From Rickettsia typhi (lineage in GTDB: Bacteria; Pseudomonadota; Alphaproteobacteria; Rickettsiales; Rickettsiaceae): a stretch of 64,000 bases of DNA. Under the pieces are notes generated by a model. It saw only the letters and a program-made list of their open reading frames with translations, was not told where the DNA came from and made no database searches. Both the position numbers and the translations under genes were made by a program. Position 1 is the first letter of the stretch. Every line of letters starts with the position of its first letter. Of this stretch, positions 1 through 10,656 are shown piece after piece. Location: assembly GCA_945875975.1 (NCBI GenBank), contig CAMCMD010000002.1, forward strand, positions 23,063-87,062, given 5' to 3'.

Positions 1-1
1 A

Positions 2-793
2 TTTTGGTTCCTGAATCATAAGATTTTAGATGTTGCTACAGCAGAAAATCTTCAATTTAGAGTCAAGAAAAATCAGCTTACTTTAAAAGAAAGCTTTAAG
101 ATGATTATTCAATCAAGATATATAAGGTTGATCACAATTTTACTTATTTGCTATGGTATCGCCATTAATATGGTTGAAGGACCGTGGAAAGCAGAAGCTG
201 CCAAAATATATAAGACTCCAACTGAATTTGCGGCGTTTATAGGCAATTACCTAAGTTACACTGGCATATTGACAATTTTCTTTGTATTGCTTGGCTCAAA
301 TATTGTGAGAATGTTAGGGTGGTTTTCAGCTGCAGTAATAACTCCCATTATGGTTTTGGTTACAGGTTTTGGCTTTTTTGTTGTTGCAAATTTTGATCCT
401 GTTGCTACTTATTTGATGATGTCATTTGCCTTTACTGATCCCATTATGCTAGCCATTGTAATTGGTGCAATTCAGAATGTACTTAGTAAATCAAGCAAAT
501 ATACTTTGTTTGATTCTACCAAAGAAATGTCATATGTTCCGCTTGATGAGCAGCTTAAAACTAGAGGTAAAGCTGCAGCTGATATGATTGGCACTAAGCT
601 TGGCAAGTCTACTAGTGCGTTGTTACAATCAATGATATTTGTTATCTTTCCAACCGCTACATACTCTTCAATCTCGGTATATTTGATGTGCATATTTGCA
701 GTAGTGTGTATCATCTGGGTATGGGCAGTGCTACAACTAAATAAAGAATATATTAATGCCTGCAACTCTCGTGGCGATGAGAGTTTTTTCTAA
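2..793 (+). CDS. tlc: ATP/ADP translocase, C-terminal part (cut by window edge)
   Basis: This frame is open from the first bases of the window, so the gene begins upstream and only about 263 C-terminal residues are visible. Members of this Tlc family sit in the inner membrane and exchange host ATP for bacterial ADP, or carry other nucleotides. Recognisable family stretches are 'VEGPWKAEA', 'IGAIQNVLSKSSKYTLFDST', 'KEMSYVPLD' and the late 'IGTKLGKS'. About five hydrophobic helices are visible. Rickettsiales carry several tlc paralogues with different nucleotide specificity, and the paralogue cannot be assigned from this part. The tail after the last helix is short and ends normally. Confidence 0.92.
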   Translation, partial: FWFLNHKILDVATAENLQFRVKKNQLTLKESFKMIIQSRYIRLITILLICYGIAINMVEGPWKAEAAKIYKTPTEFAAFIGNYLSYTGILTIFFVLLGSNIVRMLGWFSAAVITPIMVLVTGFGFFVVANFDPVATYLMMSFAFTDPIMLAIVIGAIQNVLSKSSKYTLFDSTKEMSYVPLDEQLKTRGKAAADMIGTKLGKSTSALLQSMIFVIFPTATYSSISVYLMCIFAVVCIIWVWAVLQLNKEYINACNSRGDESFF

Positions 794-814
794 AATTAGA
801 TTACGATTAAGGCT

Positions 815-864
815 AATAGGGGCTTAGCGTAGGATATTCTCTGAATCCCAGCGTAGCCCTAATA
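815..864. repeat. imperfect palindrome downstream of tlc
   Basis: Two arms, roughly 815-835 and 845-864, are imperfect reverse complements around a short loop. It lies just after the tlc stop and has no clear T-tract, so it is either a weak terminator or a Rickettsiales-type dispersed palindromic element. The rest of 865-1143 shows no convincing gene. Confidence 0.4.
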
Positions 865-1143
865 AACCCTCCTTATGATCCTAATAATAATTTTATAGGT
901 GAGGGGTAATTGTCGGTGTAAAGCTGAAGATCCAAAGATAAATTTAATATTCCAAGAAGATGCTTCCAACCAAAAATCAATTGGATAATTTCTTCGCTTT
1001 GGCAGTGGTGGCAACATTATAATTTTTTAAACCAAAAATACTCTATTTTGATTGAAGGAAGATAATAAATATTGTATAAGCTGCTAGAGTTCAAGACGCA
1101 ATTACGCATTTTTATAGTATCTTCTTATTACAAGGCATTTTCC

Positions 1144-3807
1144 ATGGACAAGCTAATATATTATTTCAGCAAGTCGACGTCGGATGGGGACTCTTCAATG
1201 AAAAATATACTGGGAGGCAAGGGAGCTAATCTAGCTCAAATGTGCAAACTTGGGCTTCCAATACCACCTGGATTCACTATATCAAGTGAACTTTCTACAA
1301 AATGTACTTCAAAGCACTTGCATTTAACAGAAAAATTTCTGAAGGAATTACATCAATATATCAATAAATTAGAGCAAGAAGTTGATAAAAAATTTGGGGG
1401 AAGCACAAATCCATTGTTGATCTCAGTTAGGTCCGGAGCTAAGGTATCAATGCCTGGAATGATGGATACTATACTTAATCTTGGTATGAATGATGAAGTT
1501 GCGGCAGCATTGGCAAAGACAACATCACATCCTAAATTTGCTTATGACAGTTACAGGCGCTTTTTAGAAATGTTTGCTACTGTTGTTTTTGAGATTTCAA
1601 GCTATCATTTCGAAGAAATCCTTGCAAATCATAAGGATAGCCACAATATCAGCAAAGATAGTGACTTAACTGAAGAAGATTTAAAAGAGATAATTATTGA
1701 GTATAAAGCTGTAATTAAGAAATATACGGGAAAAGAATTTGAATCAGATCCAATCGAGCAACTCAAATGTGCTATTGAAGCAGTACTAAAATCGTGGATG
1801 AGTCCAAGAGCAATAGCTTACCGTGCGATTCACAATATTGACGATGATATGGGCACAGCAGTAACCATTCAATCCATGGTATTTGGTAATAAAGGTGATG
1901 ATTCTGCTACTGGTGTGGTATTCACGCGAAACCCATCAACTGGAGAGAGAAAAATTTTCGGTGAATTTCTTATTAATGCACAAGGCGAGGACGTCGTTGC
2001 AGGTATTAGAACCCCTTTTCCTATATTAGCATCTAATGGTGGTGATGGTGGATCAATGCAAGAGCAAATGCCCCAGCAATATGAAGAACTAGTTCAAGTA
2101 TGTAATAGGCTTGAGTTGCATTTCAAAGATATGCAAGATATTGAATTTACCATTGAAGAAGGTAAATTATACATTTTGCAAACAAGAAGAGGGAAACGAT
2201 CAGCAGCATCTTCTGTAAAAATAGCTGTTGATATGGTAAATGAGGGAGTCATAGATAAGTGTGATGCTTTGATGAGAATAGAGCCTGCTTCTTTGAATCA
2301 ATTACTGCATACGGCGATTGATTACTCGTCAAATCCACAAGTGATTGCAACTGGCTTGCCTGCCTCGCCTGGTGCAAATACTGGTATAGTTGTTTTCTCT
2401 CCCTATGACGCAGAAGATTTAGCTCATCATCACAAAGTAATTTTGGTACGAAATGATACTAGCCCAGAGGATATTAAGGGTATGCATGTTTCTGTTGGAA
2501 TAGTTACCGCGCGTGGGGGCATGACATCTCACGCTGCTGTAGTTGCAAGAGGTATGGGCAAGCCATGCGTATGTGGTATCAATGGCTTGATAGTTAATGA
2601 AAAACAAAAGATATTTACCACCGATTCTGGTTATCAAATTGCTCAAGGTGATGCCATAACGATAGATGGATCAACTGGCCAAATTATTATTGGTGATGTG
2701 AAATTGGTAGAACCAGGGTTTTCAGCGGAATTTAATACTATACTCGAATGGGCTGATCAAGAAAGAAGACTGGATGTTAGGGCTAATGCCGAAACTGCTC
2801 TTGATGCGACTGTAGCACTGAAATTTGGTGCAAGTGGTATAGGGCTATGCAGAACAGAGCATATGTTTTTTGACAATAAAAAAATTCCGCTGGTCAGAGA
2901 GATGATTATAGCACAAAGTTATGAACAAAGAATCAGTGCTATTGAAAAGCTAAAACCACTGCAAGTGGCTGACTTTAAATCTTTATTTGAAATTATGGCC
3001 GGCAAGCCTGTTAATATTAGGCTTCTTGATCCGCCACTGCATGAATTTCTGCCAACTGAGGAAAAAGATAAATTAGAGCTAGCTGATGCTTTGAATATAT
3101 CGATTTCTGTTATAGATCACAGGCTGCACGCATTACATGAGATAAATCCTATGCTTGGTCATAGAGGATGTAGGCTTGGTATTTCATATCCAGAGATATA
3201 CATCATGCAAGTAGAGGCAATACTTGAAGCAATTGTTCAAGTGCAATCCGAGCACGGGACTCATTGTATTTTAGAGCTAATGATACCCTTGATTTCCGAG
3301 GTAAGAGAGTTAGAGAGAATCAATAATTATGTACGTGAAGCTATTAATTCAATAGAAGTAAAGTATCAAACAAAGTTCAATGTAAAACTCGGGACAATGA
3401 TCGAATTGCCTAGAGCCGCACTTACAGCTGATAAAATCGCAAATCACGTTGAGTATTTTAGCTTCGGTTCGAACGATTTAACTCAGACTACGTATGGTAT
3501 ATCAAGAGATGATATTAGCTCATTTTTACCTGATTATATAGACCAAAAAATATTTATACAGGATCCATTTTCTCAGATTGATATTGAGGGTGTAGGCGAG
3601 CTTATCAAAATGGCTATTGAAAAAGGGAAATCAGTTAATCCAGGTCTTACAGTTGGGGTCTGTGGCGAGCATGCTGGTGATCCTTACTCAATTGATTTTT
3701 TCCACCTTGCTGGTCTTGATTATATTTCCTGTTCTCCATACCGTATTCCAATAGCACGCGTTGCTGCTGCTCGAAGTAAAATTATGTCATCAAGAAGGTA
3801 CAAATGA
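1144..3807 (+). CDS. ppdK: pyruvate, phosphate dikinase
   Basis: A cytoplasmic enzyme interconverting pyruvate + ATP + Pi and PEP + AMP + PPi. In symbionts without a full glycolysis it supplies PEP or ATP. Domains run in order: N-terminal ATP-grasp with '[10 protein letters not shown]' near residue 20, central phosphohistidine domain with '[20 protein letters not shown]' (swivelling His about 463), and C-terminal PEP/pyruvate TIM barrel with '[12 protein letters not shown]' and the catalytic Cys of '[10 protein letters not shown]' (about 840). The length of 887 residues fits the family. I chose the ATG at 1144 because an AAGG ribosome site lies about 8 nt upstream and the protein then starts at the family N-terminus. 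A longer frame from 1072 is possible. The stop overlaps the prfA start by 4 nt, so the two genes are coupled. Confidence 0.96.
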   Translation: MDKLIYYFSKSTSDGDSSMKNILGGKGANLAQMCKLGLPIPPGFTISSELSTKCTSKHLHLTEKFLKELHQYINKLEQEVDKKFGGSTNPLLISVRSGAKVSMPGMMDTILNLGMNDEVAAALAKTTSHPKFAYDSYRRFLEMFATVVFEISSYHFEEILANHKDSHNISKDSDLTEEDLKEIIIEYKAVIKKYTGKEFESDPIEQLKCAIEAVLKSWMSPRAIAYRAIHNIDDDMGTAVTIQSMVFGNKGDDSATGVVFTRNPSTGERKIFGEFLINAQGEDVVAGIRTPFPILASNGGDGGSMQEQMPQQYEELVQVCNRLELHFKDMQDIEFTIEEGKLYILQTRRGKRSAASSVKIAVDMVNEGVIDKCDALMRIEPASLNQLLHTAIDYSSNPQVIATGLPASPGANTGIVVFSPYDAEDLAHHHKVILVRNDTSPEDIKGMHVSVGIVTARGGMTSHAAVVARGMGKPCVCGINGLIVNEKQKIFTTDSGYQIAQGDAITIDGSTGQIIIGDVKLVEPGFSAEFNTILEWADQERRLDVRANAETALDATVALKFGASGIGLCRTEHMFFDNKKIPLVREMIIAQSYEQRISAIEKLKPLQVADFKSLFEIMAGKPVNIRLLDPPLHEFLPTEEKDKLELADALNISISVIDHRLHALHEINPMLGHRGCRLGISYPEIYIMQVEAILEAIVQVQSEHGTHCILELMIPLISEVRELERINNYVREAINSIEVKYQTKFNVKLGTMIELPRAALTADKIANHVEYFSFGSNDLTQTTYGISRDDISSFLPDYIDQKIFIQDPFSQIDIEGVGELIKMAIEKGKSVNPGLTVGVCGEHAGDPYSIDFFHLAGLDYISCSPYRIPIARVAAARSKIMSSRRYK

Positions 3808-4871
3808 GCTTTGAAGGGAATTTAGATAAAATTTTGCAACGACAAGCTGAGCTTTCAGAAAAGCTTTCTAGTGGTATCAGAGGAGATGATTTTGTTCAAG
3901 CGTCTAAAGATTATTCTGAGCTAGAACCAATTGTTGAAAAAATCTCTGAGTACAAAAAGGCAATAACTGATCTTGATGGCGCAAAAGAGATAGTTAATGA
4001 TTCTGATATTGATGCTGAAACAAAAGAATTGGCAGAAGATGAAATAAGAGAGCTGGGAGCAAAGCTAATCCAACTTGAACGTGAGGTAAAAATTGCTCTA
4101 CTACCTAAAGATGAAGCCGATAGTAAGGGAGCAATAATTGAAATACGAGGCGGTACTGGAGGAGAAGAAGCGGCTCTCTTTGCAGCAGATTTATTTGCTA
4201 TGTATCAAAGATATGCAGCCCTAAAAGGATGGAAATTCGAGATACTTTCAATTTCTGAGATTGGTGTAGGTGGCTACAAAGATGCTTCTGCTCTAATAAA
4301 AGGAGATGGTGTTTTTTCTAGGTTAAAATTTGAATCTGGTGTACATCGTGTCCAGCGCGTACCGCAAACAGAATCAAGTGGGAGAATTCATACTTCAGCT
4401 GCCACTGTTGCGGTTCTTCCTGAGGCAGAAGAGGTTGATATTAAAATCGAAGATAAAGATCTTAGGATTGATACATATAGGGCTTCAGGTGCAGGGGGGC
4501 AGCACGTAAATACCACAGATTCTGCTGTGCGAATTACTCATATCCCAACTGGAGTTGTTGTTGCAATTCAGGATGAGAAATCACAACATAAAAACAAAGC
4601 AAAAGCAATGAAGATTTTGCGCTCTAGAATTTACGAAGAAGAGAGAAGAGCAAGAGACGCCGAGCGTGCAAGCTCAAGAAAAGAGCAAATCGGATCAGGA
4701 GATCGATCAGAACGTATTAGAACATATAATTTTCCGCAAAGTAGAATAAGTGATCATCGTATTAATTTAACATTATACAAAATAGAAGAAGTGCTAAGAG
4801 AAGGAAAACTAGACGAGTTCATCGATGCCTTGATTTCTGATGATGAGGCAAAAAGACTTGCTGAGGTTTAG
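3804..4871 (+). CDS. prfA: peptide chain release factor 1
   Basis: RF1 terminates translation at UAA and UAG. The 355-residue length is typical. The universal GGQ motif is at residues 231-233 ('[19 protein letters not shown]'). The class-specific anticodon-like motif in '[11 protein letters not shown]' is P-x-T, which marks RF1 rather than RF2. The start codon overlaps the ppdK stop in an ATGA arrangement. The methyltransferase gene prmC, which often follows prfA in other alphaproteobacteria, is not here. A convergent ankyrin-like gene ends 20 bp downstream. Confidence 0.97.
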   Translation: MSFEGNLDKILQRQAELSEKLSSGIRGDDFVQASKDYSELEPIVEKISEYKKAITDLDGAKEIVNDSDIDAETKELAEDEIRELGAKLIQLEREVKIALLPKDEADSKGAIIEIRGGTGGEEAALFAADLFAMYQRYAALKGWKFEILSISEIGVGGYKDASALIKGDGVFSRLKFESGVHRVQRVPQTESSGRIHTSAATVAVLPEAEEVDIKIEDKDLRIDTYRASGAGGQHVNTTDSAVRITHIPTGVVVAIQDEKSQHKNKAKAMKILRSRIYEEERRARDAERASSRKEQIGSGDRSERIRTYNFPQSRISDHRINLTLYKIEEVLREGKLDEFIDALISDDEAKRLAEV

Positions 4872-4890
4872 TTTTCGTCCAAAAGTTCTC

Positions 4891-5796
4891 CTAACATATA
4901 TTATTGTTCCCACTTAAATAACTTTTCCCTAACACTGCGGCTGCTAAGGCAGTAAATTTTCCTGACAGTTTATCTATTGTTGCGTTATTTTTAATCAGTA
5001 ATTTAAGAATATCTAAATTTATATCTATCCACTTTTCTAATGGGTGATTAAAAGCTAGTTTATTAGCAGATGCTAAACATAAGACGGTATATTCTTTTCC
5101 CAGATACTTTACCACACTATCTGCAATAGCTTTGCTACCCACAAGACATTGAGCTGCTTCAAGTTGATCGTGCATTATAGCTACTTGAAATGGCGTTAAA
5201 CCTTCATCATTATAATATTTAATTACCTTTTTCTTATGTTGCTTACATATTGCATTTAGTGCAGCTATATTGCCAACTTTTGCAGCTTCATGGATTGGAG
5301 CATACCCCTTTGTAGCTAATATTTTCCCTTGCGCTATATATTTTTTTTCACATTTATCATTTAATGGAATACACGGCACTAATAACTCTACTATACCGAC
5401 TATACCGTTGTGTCCTAGGGATATGGCTATATTTAATATAGGATCATCAATGTATTGTAATAAATTCTTTTCTATTATTAATTGTACAACTCCAGAATAA
5501 TCCAACTCCACTGCATCTAAGGCTAGTTTAGATAATGCTTCGTTAAATAAGCTATTTACATCCTGCTTTAGAATAATACTAGGGTCAGAAGACTTAATAT
5601 TATTAATTGTTTCCTGCATTGTTAACGCATCATTACTACCGTGAGCATTATCAAATGCAATTTGTATTTGTAGAATATTCTCAACTCGTGCTAGCTCTTT
5701 TTGTACTTCAGCTTGCTTTTTCTTTTCTTGTGGAGTAATCCCTCTTGCAAATTTTTTTGCCTCTTTAGTCCGTGTTCCACTATGCTGTTTTGCCAT
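4891..5796 (-). CDS. ankyrin-repeat-like protein
   Basis: A 301-residue protein with a lysine-rich, charged N-terminus (about residues 1-35). Helical, ankyrin-like repeats begin near residue 80; the clearest are 'KGYAPIHEAAKVGNIAALNA' followed by 'EGLTPFQVAIMHDQLEAAQ' and a final unit near 'LDILKLLIKNNATIDKLSG'. Ankyrin repeats bind proteins and are common in proteins that intracellular bacteria deliver to hosts. No signal peptide or membrane helix is visible, and delivery by a type IV system is only an inference. It is convergent with prfA and separated from scoB by about 290 bp without a gene. Repeat boundaries are degenerate, so the exact number is uncertain. Confidence 0.7.
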   Translation of the reverse strand: MAKQHSGTRTKEAKKFARGITPQEKKKQAEVQKELARVENILQIQIAFDNAHGSNDALTMQETINNIKSSDPSIILKQDVNSLFNEALSKLALDAVELDYSGVVQLIIEKNLLQYIDDPILNIAISLGHNGIVGIVELLVPCIPLNDKCEKKYIAQGKILATKGYAPIHEAAKVGNIAALNAICKQHKKKVIKYYNDEGLTPFQVAIMHDQLEAAQCLVGSKAIADSVVKYLGKEYTVLCLASANKLAFNHPLEKWIDINLDILKLLIKNNATIDKLSGKFTALAAAVLGKSYLSGNNNIC

Positions 5797-6082
5797 ATTG
5801 ATCTTAAAATCTACTAATTGAAATTAAGTAAGATAATATAGAAATAATTATTAATTGTCTATAAATATTAATAACTTAACTTAAATTAGTGCTCCGTAAC
5901 AGAACTTGACGCTGTTGCAAATAGACGTATATAGAAATAAACTAGTTAATATCAATTCAAGATAAAGAGTAGATTTATGAATCTCTTCAAGCATCGACAT
6001 TTCAAAAAGTAATTAGGCGCAAACACCTGTTGACTGAACGCCATTTAGAAATTAGCCTGAAGTAAAGAGCTTAGGGAATGTA
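5797..6082. other. intergenic stretch without a gene
   Basis: About 286 bp, very AT-rich next to the ankyrin-like gene and more mixed near scoB. I see no RNA gene or intact reading frame. A short stretch near 5905-5930 resembles the ends left by decayed insertion sequences, but nothing firm can be assigned. Confidence 0.4.
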
Positions 6083-6721
6083 TTATCTAGCGTCAATAAT
6101 TTTTGCTGAACTTCGTTGTACAATCTCTTCGAATGTAACAGAGTCTATCTTTTTAATAAGCTTTATCACGTCTTCGCCAATATCAAAAACGCCGATATCA
6201 GTAATAACTCTGTCTACCACACCAACACCAGTTAAGGGGAGGATGCATTTATCAACAAGCTTAGGAGCTCCATCTTTAGAGTTATGAGTCATCAAAACTA
6301 CCACTCTTTTTATATTGGCTACAAGATCCATAGCACCGCCCATTCCTTTAATCATTTTACCAGGCACAGCCCAGTTAGCTAGGTCTCCATTTGTTGAAAC
6401 TTCAAGTGCACCAAGTAGGGTAAGATTGATATGTCCTCCACGAATCATTGCAAATGAAGCGGCGCTGTCAAAGTAACTGCTTTGAGGTAGTTCAGTAATA
6501 GTTTGTTTACCAGCATTAATAAGGTCAGCCTCTTCTTCGCCTTCATAGGGGAAAGGCCCCATTCCTAGCATACCATTTTCACTCTGGAAGCTTACATTAA
6601 TGCCTTTAGGTATAAAATTTGGAATACTCGTCGGTATACCAATACCAAGATTAATAAACTGCCCATCTTTCACTTCCATTTGCGCTGCAATTTGGCACAT
6701 TTCATCTACTGACCAGGACAT
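6083..6721 (-). CDS. scoB: 3-oxoacid (succinyl-CoA:acetoacetate) CoA-transferase, subunit B
   Basis: The beta subunit of a heterodimeric CoA-transferase that moves CoA between succinyl-CoA and an oxoacid such as acetoacetate. The family signatures are 'NLGIGIPTSIPNFIP' near residue 25 and 'SENGMLGMGPFP' near residue 47, which carries the glutamate that forms the CoA-thioester intermediate. 'GALEVSTNGDLANWAVPG' and 'MGGAMDLV' are also diagnostic. At 212 residues it is full length. The start codon shares one base with the scoA stop, so the subunits are translationally coupled. Confidence 0.95.
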   Translation of the reverse strand: MSWSVDEMCQIAAQMEVKDGQFINLGIGIPTSIPNFIPKGINVSFQSENGMLGMGPFPYEGEEEADLINAGKQTITELPQSSYFDSAASFAMIRGGHINLTLLGALEVSTNGDLANWAVPGKMIKGMGGAMDLVANIKRVVVLMTHNSKDGAPKLVDKCILPLTGVGVVDRVITDIGVFDIGEDVIKLIKKIDSVTFEEIVQRSSAKIIDAR

Positions 6722-7428
6722 TACTTAGCCTCTTTAGTTCTTACGGTTATTTTTTCAATTCTCTTTTCATAGTTTGTTCCTTTAAACAATCTATGAATAT
6801 ATATAGCAGGACTGTGAATGTTAGCTGCGTCAAGCTCTCCAGTTTCAACGATCTCTTCCACTTCGCAGATAGTTAACTTAGCTGCCGTTGCCATTATTGG
6901 ATTAAAGTTTCTTGCAGTTTTATTGTATATAACATTACCAAATTTATCAGCTTTATAACCCTTGATAATTGCAACATCTGCTAAAAGAGCTTTTTCCATA
7001 ATGTATTGTTCGCCGTTAAATTCTCTAATTTCTTTTCCTTCGGCGACAATTGTTCCAACACCAGTTCTCGTATAAAAAGCAGGAATACCTGCTCCAGCTG
7101 CTCTGATGCGTTCAGCTAGAGTTCCCTGCGGATTAAGTTCGAGTTCCAGAGTGCCGTCAAGGTACATTTTTTCAAAAGTTTTGTTTTCGCCAACATAGGA
7201 TGATATCATTTTTCTAATCTGACCATTTTGCAGTAAAAGGCCTAAGCCAAAATCGTCAATACCACAGTTGTTGCTGACTATTGTTAAATTCTTCACTCCA
7301 GATTTTACTATTGCTGAAATTATATTTTCTGGGATGCCACAAAGACCAAATCCACCTGCATGTATAAGCATTCCATCTCGGAGTACGCCTGCTATGGATT
7401 CTTCTGCATTATTAAAAAACTGTGTCAT
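6721..7428 (-). CDS. scoA: 3-oxoacid CoA-transferase, subunit A
   Basis: The alpha subunit partner of ScoB. The CoA-binding loop 'IHAGGFGLCGIPENII' lies near residue 22. 'NNCGIDDFGLGLLLQNGQI', 'LNPQGTLAERIRAAGAGIPA' and 'FYTRTGVGT' match the family. At 235 residues it is full length. It is first in a two-gene minus-strand operon. Together the pair would feed acetoacetate or related ketoacids into or out of acetyl-CoA metabolism, for instance for polyhydroxybutyrate or ketone-body use; no other gene of those pathways is in the window. Confidence 0.95.
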   Translation of the reverse strand: MTQFFNNAEESIAGVLRDGMLIHAGGFGLCGIPENIISAIVKSGVKNLTIVSNNCGIDDFGLGLLLQNGQIRKMISSYVGENKTFEKMYLDGTLELELNPQGTLAERIRAAGAGIPAFYTRTGVGTIVAEGKEIREFNGEQYIMEKALLADVAIIKGYKADKFGNVIYNKTARNFNPIMATAAKLTICEVEEIVETGELDAANIHSPAIYIHRLFKGTNYEKRIEKITVRTKEAK

Positions 7429-7594
7429 TACGGATTTAGGCTCGTTATTGATTGTAATTCACTATTATATACCTAAGCGATACCAGAAGGCAAAATTCTA
7501 TTGTTAGAGCTATAGTTGTTTATTGACTTATAGTGTTTTATTGTTTACCAATTACATATTCTGCGGATGCTTAGAAAAATTAGGTATATTAATC

Positions 7595-8062
7595 ATGAAA
7601 AACCACTACATAATAAAGAAGGCACGAGCAGATAATGTTGAAGTGTTAAACGATATAATGAAACGTTCTATTGCGATTTGGAACTATTCTGCCAAAGAAA
7701 TTGAGGAAGCAACCAAAAAATTAGCAATTACAACTGAATCTATTGATAAATCAATATGTTGCATTGCAGAGTTAAATGGGTTAATTAAAGGTTTTTTTTG
7801 CATAGAGCCTAGTAAAAATGAGAAAACCAGTGAAGCGAAGTTTTACATTGAACCAGATAGTATTAGAGAAGGGCTTGGAACAATGCTTTGGAAGCAAGTT
7901 ATTTCCGAACTAAAAAATAAAGAAATTAAGCATTTCAAAATCTTGGTTGATAGAAACGCCCAAGGGTTTTACGAAAAACTAGGAGCAGTAAAAGTTGGTG
8001 AGCAACCTTCAGAAATAATAGAAGATTATATGATTCCTATAATGAATTATAATATCACATAA
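7595..8062 (+). CDS. GNAT-family N-acetyltransferase
   Basis: A 155-residue protein of the GNAT fold, which transfers acetyl groups from acetyl-CoA to an amine. The acetyl-CoA site is the loop 'SIREGLGTMLWKQVISELK' (about residues 88-106, the R/Q-x-x-G-x-G/A element). The late strand and helix 'KILVDRNAQGFYEKLGAVKV' are also typical. The substrate is unknown. I chose the ATG at 7595, with AGG about 10 nt upstream, over an in-frame upstream start at 7523 whose extra residues are hydrophobic and unlike the family. It ends 16 bp before pgsA. Confidence 0.82.
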   Translation: MKNHYIIKKARADNVEVLNDIMKRSIAIWNYSAKEIEEATKKLAITTESIDKSICCIAELNGLIKGFFCIEPSKNEKTSEAKFYIEPDSIREGLGTMLWKQVISELKNKEIKHFKILVDRNAQGFYEKLGAVKVGEQPSEIIEDYMIPIMNYNIT

Positions 8063-8078
8063 AATAAAATGGTTATAG

Positions 8079-8627
8079 ATGCAACTTGACAAAAACATAC
8101 CGAATTATTTGACTATAATAAGACTGGTATCAATCCCAATTATAGTAATGACATTTTATTTCGATGATTCGAAGTTCGCTCATAGGGTTGGTGGGATTGT
8201 TTTCGCTTGCGCTAGCTTGACTGATTTCTTTGACGGCTATTTGGCTAGAAAATATAACCTTATTTCTAGCTTTGGCAGAATGTTTGATCCAATAGCTGAT
8301 AAGGTTCTAGTTGGATGCGTATTAGTTATGTTAGTAAAAGATAATAGAGCGGATGAAATACCCTGCTTACTTATTCTTGCCCGTGAATTTGTTGTTGCTG
8401 GTTTTAGGGAGTTTTTAGCTCAAGTCCAAGTTAGTGTACCAGTGAGTAGACTTGCTAAAGTCAAAACAACCATACAGATGGTATCTATGACAATGCTTAT
8501 AGTTGGATCTGTTGGTTCAGGCATAGTAATTCTCGATTTAGTAGGGCATATAAGTCTATGGATAGCAGCTATTTTGACTGTGGTAACAGGTTATTCTTAT
8601 TTACAAGCATGTAGTAGGTATTTCTGA
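8079..8627 (+). CDS. pgsA: CDP-diacylglycerol--glycerol-3-phosphate 3-phosphatidyltransferase
   Basis: An inner-membrane enzyme making phosphatidylglycerol phosphate, the precursor of phosphatidylglycerol and cardiolipin. The CDP-alcohol phosphotransferase signature D-x2-D-G-x2-A-R-x8-G-x3-D-x3-D is complete between about residues 48 and 73 ('[11 protein letters not shown]' then '[11 protein letters not shown]'). Four or more hydrophobic helices surround it. The 182-residue length is typical. The stop codon overlaps the start of the next gene by one base. Confidence 0.95.
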   Translation: MQLDKNIPNYLTIIRLVSIPIIVMTFYFDDSKFAHRVGGIVFACASLTDFFDGYLARKYNLISSFGRMFDPIADKVLVGCVLVMLVKDNRADEIPCLLILAREFVVAGFREFLAQVQVSVPVSRLAKVKTTIQMVSMTMLIVGSVGSGIVILDLVGHISLWIAAILTVVTGYSYLQACSRYF

Positions 8628-10052
8628 TGGATATAAAAAAAATCTTTGAACAAATTAATGGTAAAAATTATATTGCAGGGAATTGGCTTTCTGAAAAAGA
8701 GATAATTCAGGTTGATAATCCATCAAGCGGCGAAATAATTGGATATGTGCCGAACTTATCAAAAGAAAATTTGCTAAAAGCGATTAATAATACATGCCAA
8801 ATGGCAAAATTGTGGGCAGCTTCTACGGTTGATCAACGTTATAAGATATTAAGAAAATGGCAAGAATTACAGCATAAATACTTAAATGAACTGGCAGAAT
8901 TGCTTACTCTAGAGCAGGGCAAAACCTTAGACGAGTCCAGGAAAGAAATTTTGTATGGAGAGTCTTTTATTGACTGGTTTGCTTGTGTTATTAAATCTAG
9001 CAGCACATACGTAAGATCGGGAAATTCAAATGAACATAAAATCATTGGTGAAAAAGAACCCATTGGCCCAGTAGCAGCCATTACTCCTTGGAATTTTCCT
9101 TCTGCCATGGTAACTAGAAAAATTGCACCAGCACTTGCAGCTGGTTGTAGCGTAATACTAAAACCATCTGAGTTTACACCTTTTTCTGCATTAGCACAGG
9201 CTATACTCCTTGAAGAAGCAGGTTTGCCAGCTGGAGTTTTAAATATAGTTACTGGTGATGCTACATTATTTGGCGACACTGTGTGTCAGGATTTTAGAAT
9301 TCGTAAGTTATCTTTTACTGGATCAACGATGGTAGGGAAGTTGTTGTACGAAAAATCAGCAAACTCTTTAAGAAAACTCTCTCTTGAGCTTGGTGGGAAT
9401 GCACCATATATTATATTTGCTGATTCTGATTTAGGTAAAGTATCAGACGATTTAGTAGCGATTAAACTACGTTCAGGAGGCCAATCTTGCACTTCTCCGA
9501 ACCGGATCTTCATAGAAAACTCGGTTTATGATAAATTAGTTGAATTAATAGCACAAAAATTTAGCGCCTGCAAAGCAGGAGATGATTTCATTGAATCAAA
9601 TAAAATTGGCCCTCTAATTAATATACAAGCCATTGAAAAAATTAATCTTTTACTTAAAGATGCTAAGCAAAAGGGGGCGAAAATAATGTGTGGTGGTGAA
9701 CATAAGGGTAACTTTATGGAACCATCTGTTATAAAAGACTGTACAGACGATATGAATATTTTTAGTACAGAAATCTTTGGCCCCGTAATTGCCTGTTATT
9801 CATTTTTTTCAGTAGAAGAGGTTCTTGCTAGGGCGAATAATACAGAATATGGCCTTCAATCCTATCTATATTCAAACTTGACTTTAGTATGGTATCGATT
9901 AACTCCTCATTTCCTGCAACAACAAAAGCTCCATTTAGCGGCAGAAAAGCTTCTGGGTTTGGAGTAGAAGGATCTCATGAAGGGCTTGATAAGTAGAAGG
10001 ATCTCATGAAGGGCTTGATGAGTATTTAGTAAGTAGAAACATGGGACGTTGA
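8627..10052 (+). pseudogene. gabD: NAD(P)-dependent succinate-semialdehyde dehydrogenase-like, frameshifted
   Basis: The first ~410 codons read as an aldehyde dehydrogenase of the GabD type: 'AAITPWNFPSAMVTRKIAPA', 'ILKPSEFTPFSALA', 'FTGSTMVGKLLYE', the general-base Glu in 'LELGGNAPYI' and the catalytic Cys in 'SGGQSCTSPNRIF'. After 'NTEYGLQSYLYSN' (about 9885) the frame is lost, and about 15 residues expected in the family are missing. The expected C-terminus continues in another frame ('SINSSFPATTKAPFSG'), then shifts again at a 29-bp tandem duplication (9964-10019) and ends 'EGLDEYLVSRNMGR' at 10052. The catalytic core is intact, but the C-terminal oligomerisation strand is lost. The reading frame actually produced would stop at 9967 with a foreign tail. 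Confidence 0.88.
9964..10021 (+). repeat. 29-bp tandem duplication inside the gabD remnant
   Basis: The 27-bp segment 9964-9990 recurs exactly at 9993-10019 with a 29-bp period. Since 29 is not a multiple of three, the duplication shifts the frame; removing one copy restores the family C-terminal sequence. This is a simple slippage or duplication event. Confidence 0.9.
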
Positions 10053-10656
10053 CAGGTGTGGTTACATATATTTGATTACATAATCCATAATCCATATTAT
10101 GGAAAGTAATGATTTAGATCCGTTTCTCCATATCCATAGTGAATTTGTAAAAAAATTACTAAGGTTTGAAGCAAGTTCAGAATAGAATTTGGGACCGATG
10201 ATGCCCTCTTCTGAAATTAGAACACATCTTAGAGCTCATGCCTTAAGTAGTATTTTTGCTATTGAAGACTGATAGCTCTCGGAACTTTCTCGCTAGCCTT
10301 CTCAACCACCTAAATTGATCTCAAGTATATTTCTTCAGTCACTGGTTTTTCAGAAGTCGAACTCCTCAAACTCAAAAGCAAAATTTAAAGATTTTTCTTT
10401 GCCTATTTAGAGTGTACCCCAACTAGACATCACCGCCCTGCCCTTATCTCCATTCGTTTAGGGCCCTTTTTATCATTAATTGACAGCTTCCGTTTGAGGT
10501 CATAGAAGCTATGTTGACATATTTATAAAATAGGCACAACATTTCATTATCACATACTTAATTTAATATATCTATACAAATATAATATACATATTTTGTA
10601 AAATAATATACTATTATAATTAGTATGCATAAATAAATTAAACACTATTATATATT
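10053..10656. other. intergenic stretch without an intact gene
   Basis: About 600 bp between the gabD remnant and vapB. Codon-like fragments occur on both strands, but none extends without stops or matches a family I recognise. The last 120 bp are extremely AT-rich and hold the vapBC promoter region, including the palindrome at 10608-10626. Confidence 0.5.
10608..10626. promoter_or_regulatory. candidate vapBC operator
   Basis: An inverted repeat ATACTA-(7 nt)-TAGTAT whose spacer contains TATAAT at 10615-10620, a perfect -10 hexamer, 31 bp before vapB. An operator overlapping the -10 box would suit autorepression by the VapB-VapC complex. No good -35 box is visible. Confidence 0.4.

Noticed and set aside
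2419..2646. Minus-strand frame of 75 codons inside ppdK
   Set aside because: It lies wholly within a strongly conserved gene and has no ribosome site or family resemblance.
5796..5891. Ankyrin-like protein (4891-5796) ending in Cys as a second CaaX candidate
   Set aside because: Its last residue is Cys, not Cys at position -4, so it is not a CaaX box.
10053..10560. Possible insertion-sequence remnant before vapBC
   Set aside because: Short codon-like fragments exist, but no terminal repeats, target duplication or recognisable transposase motif could be seen.
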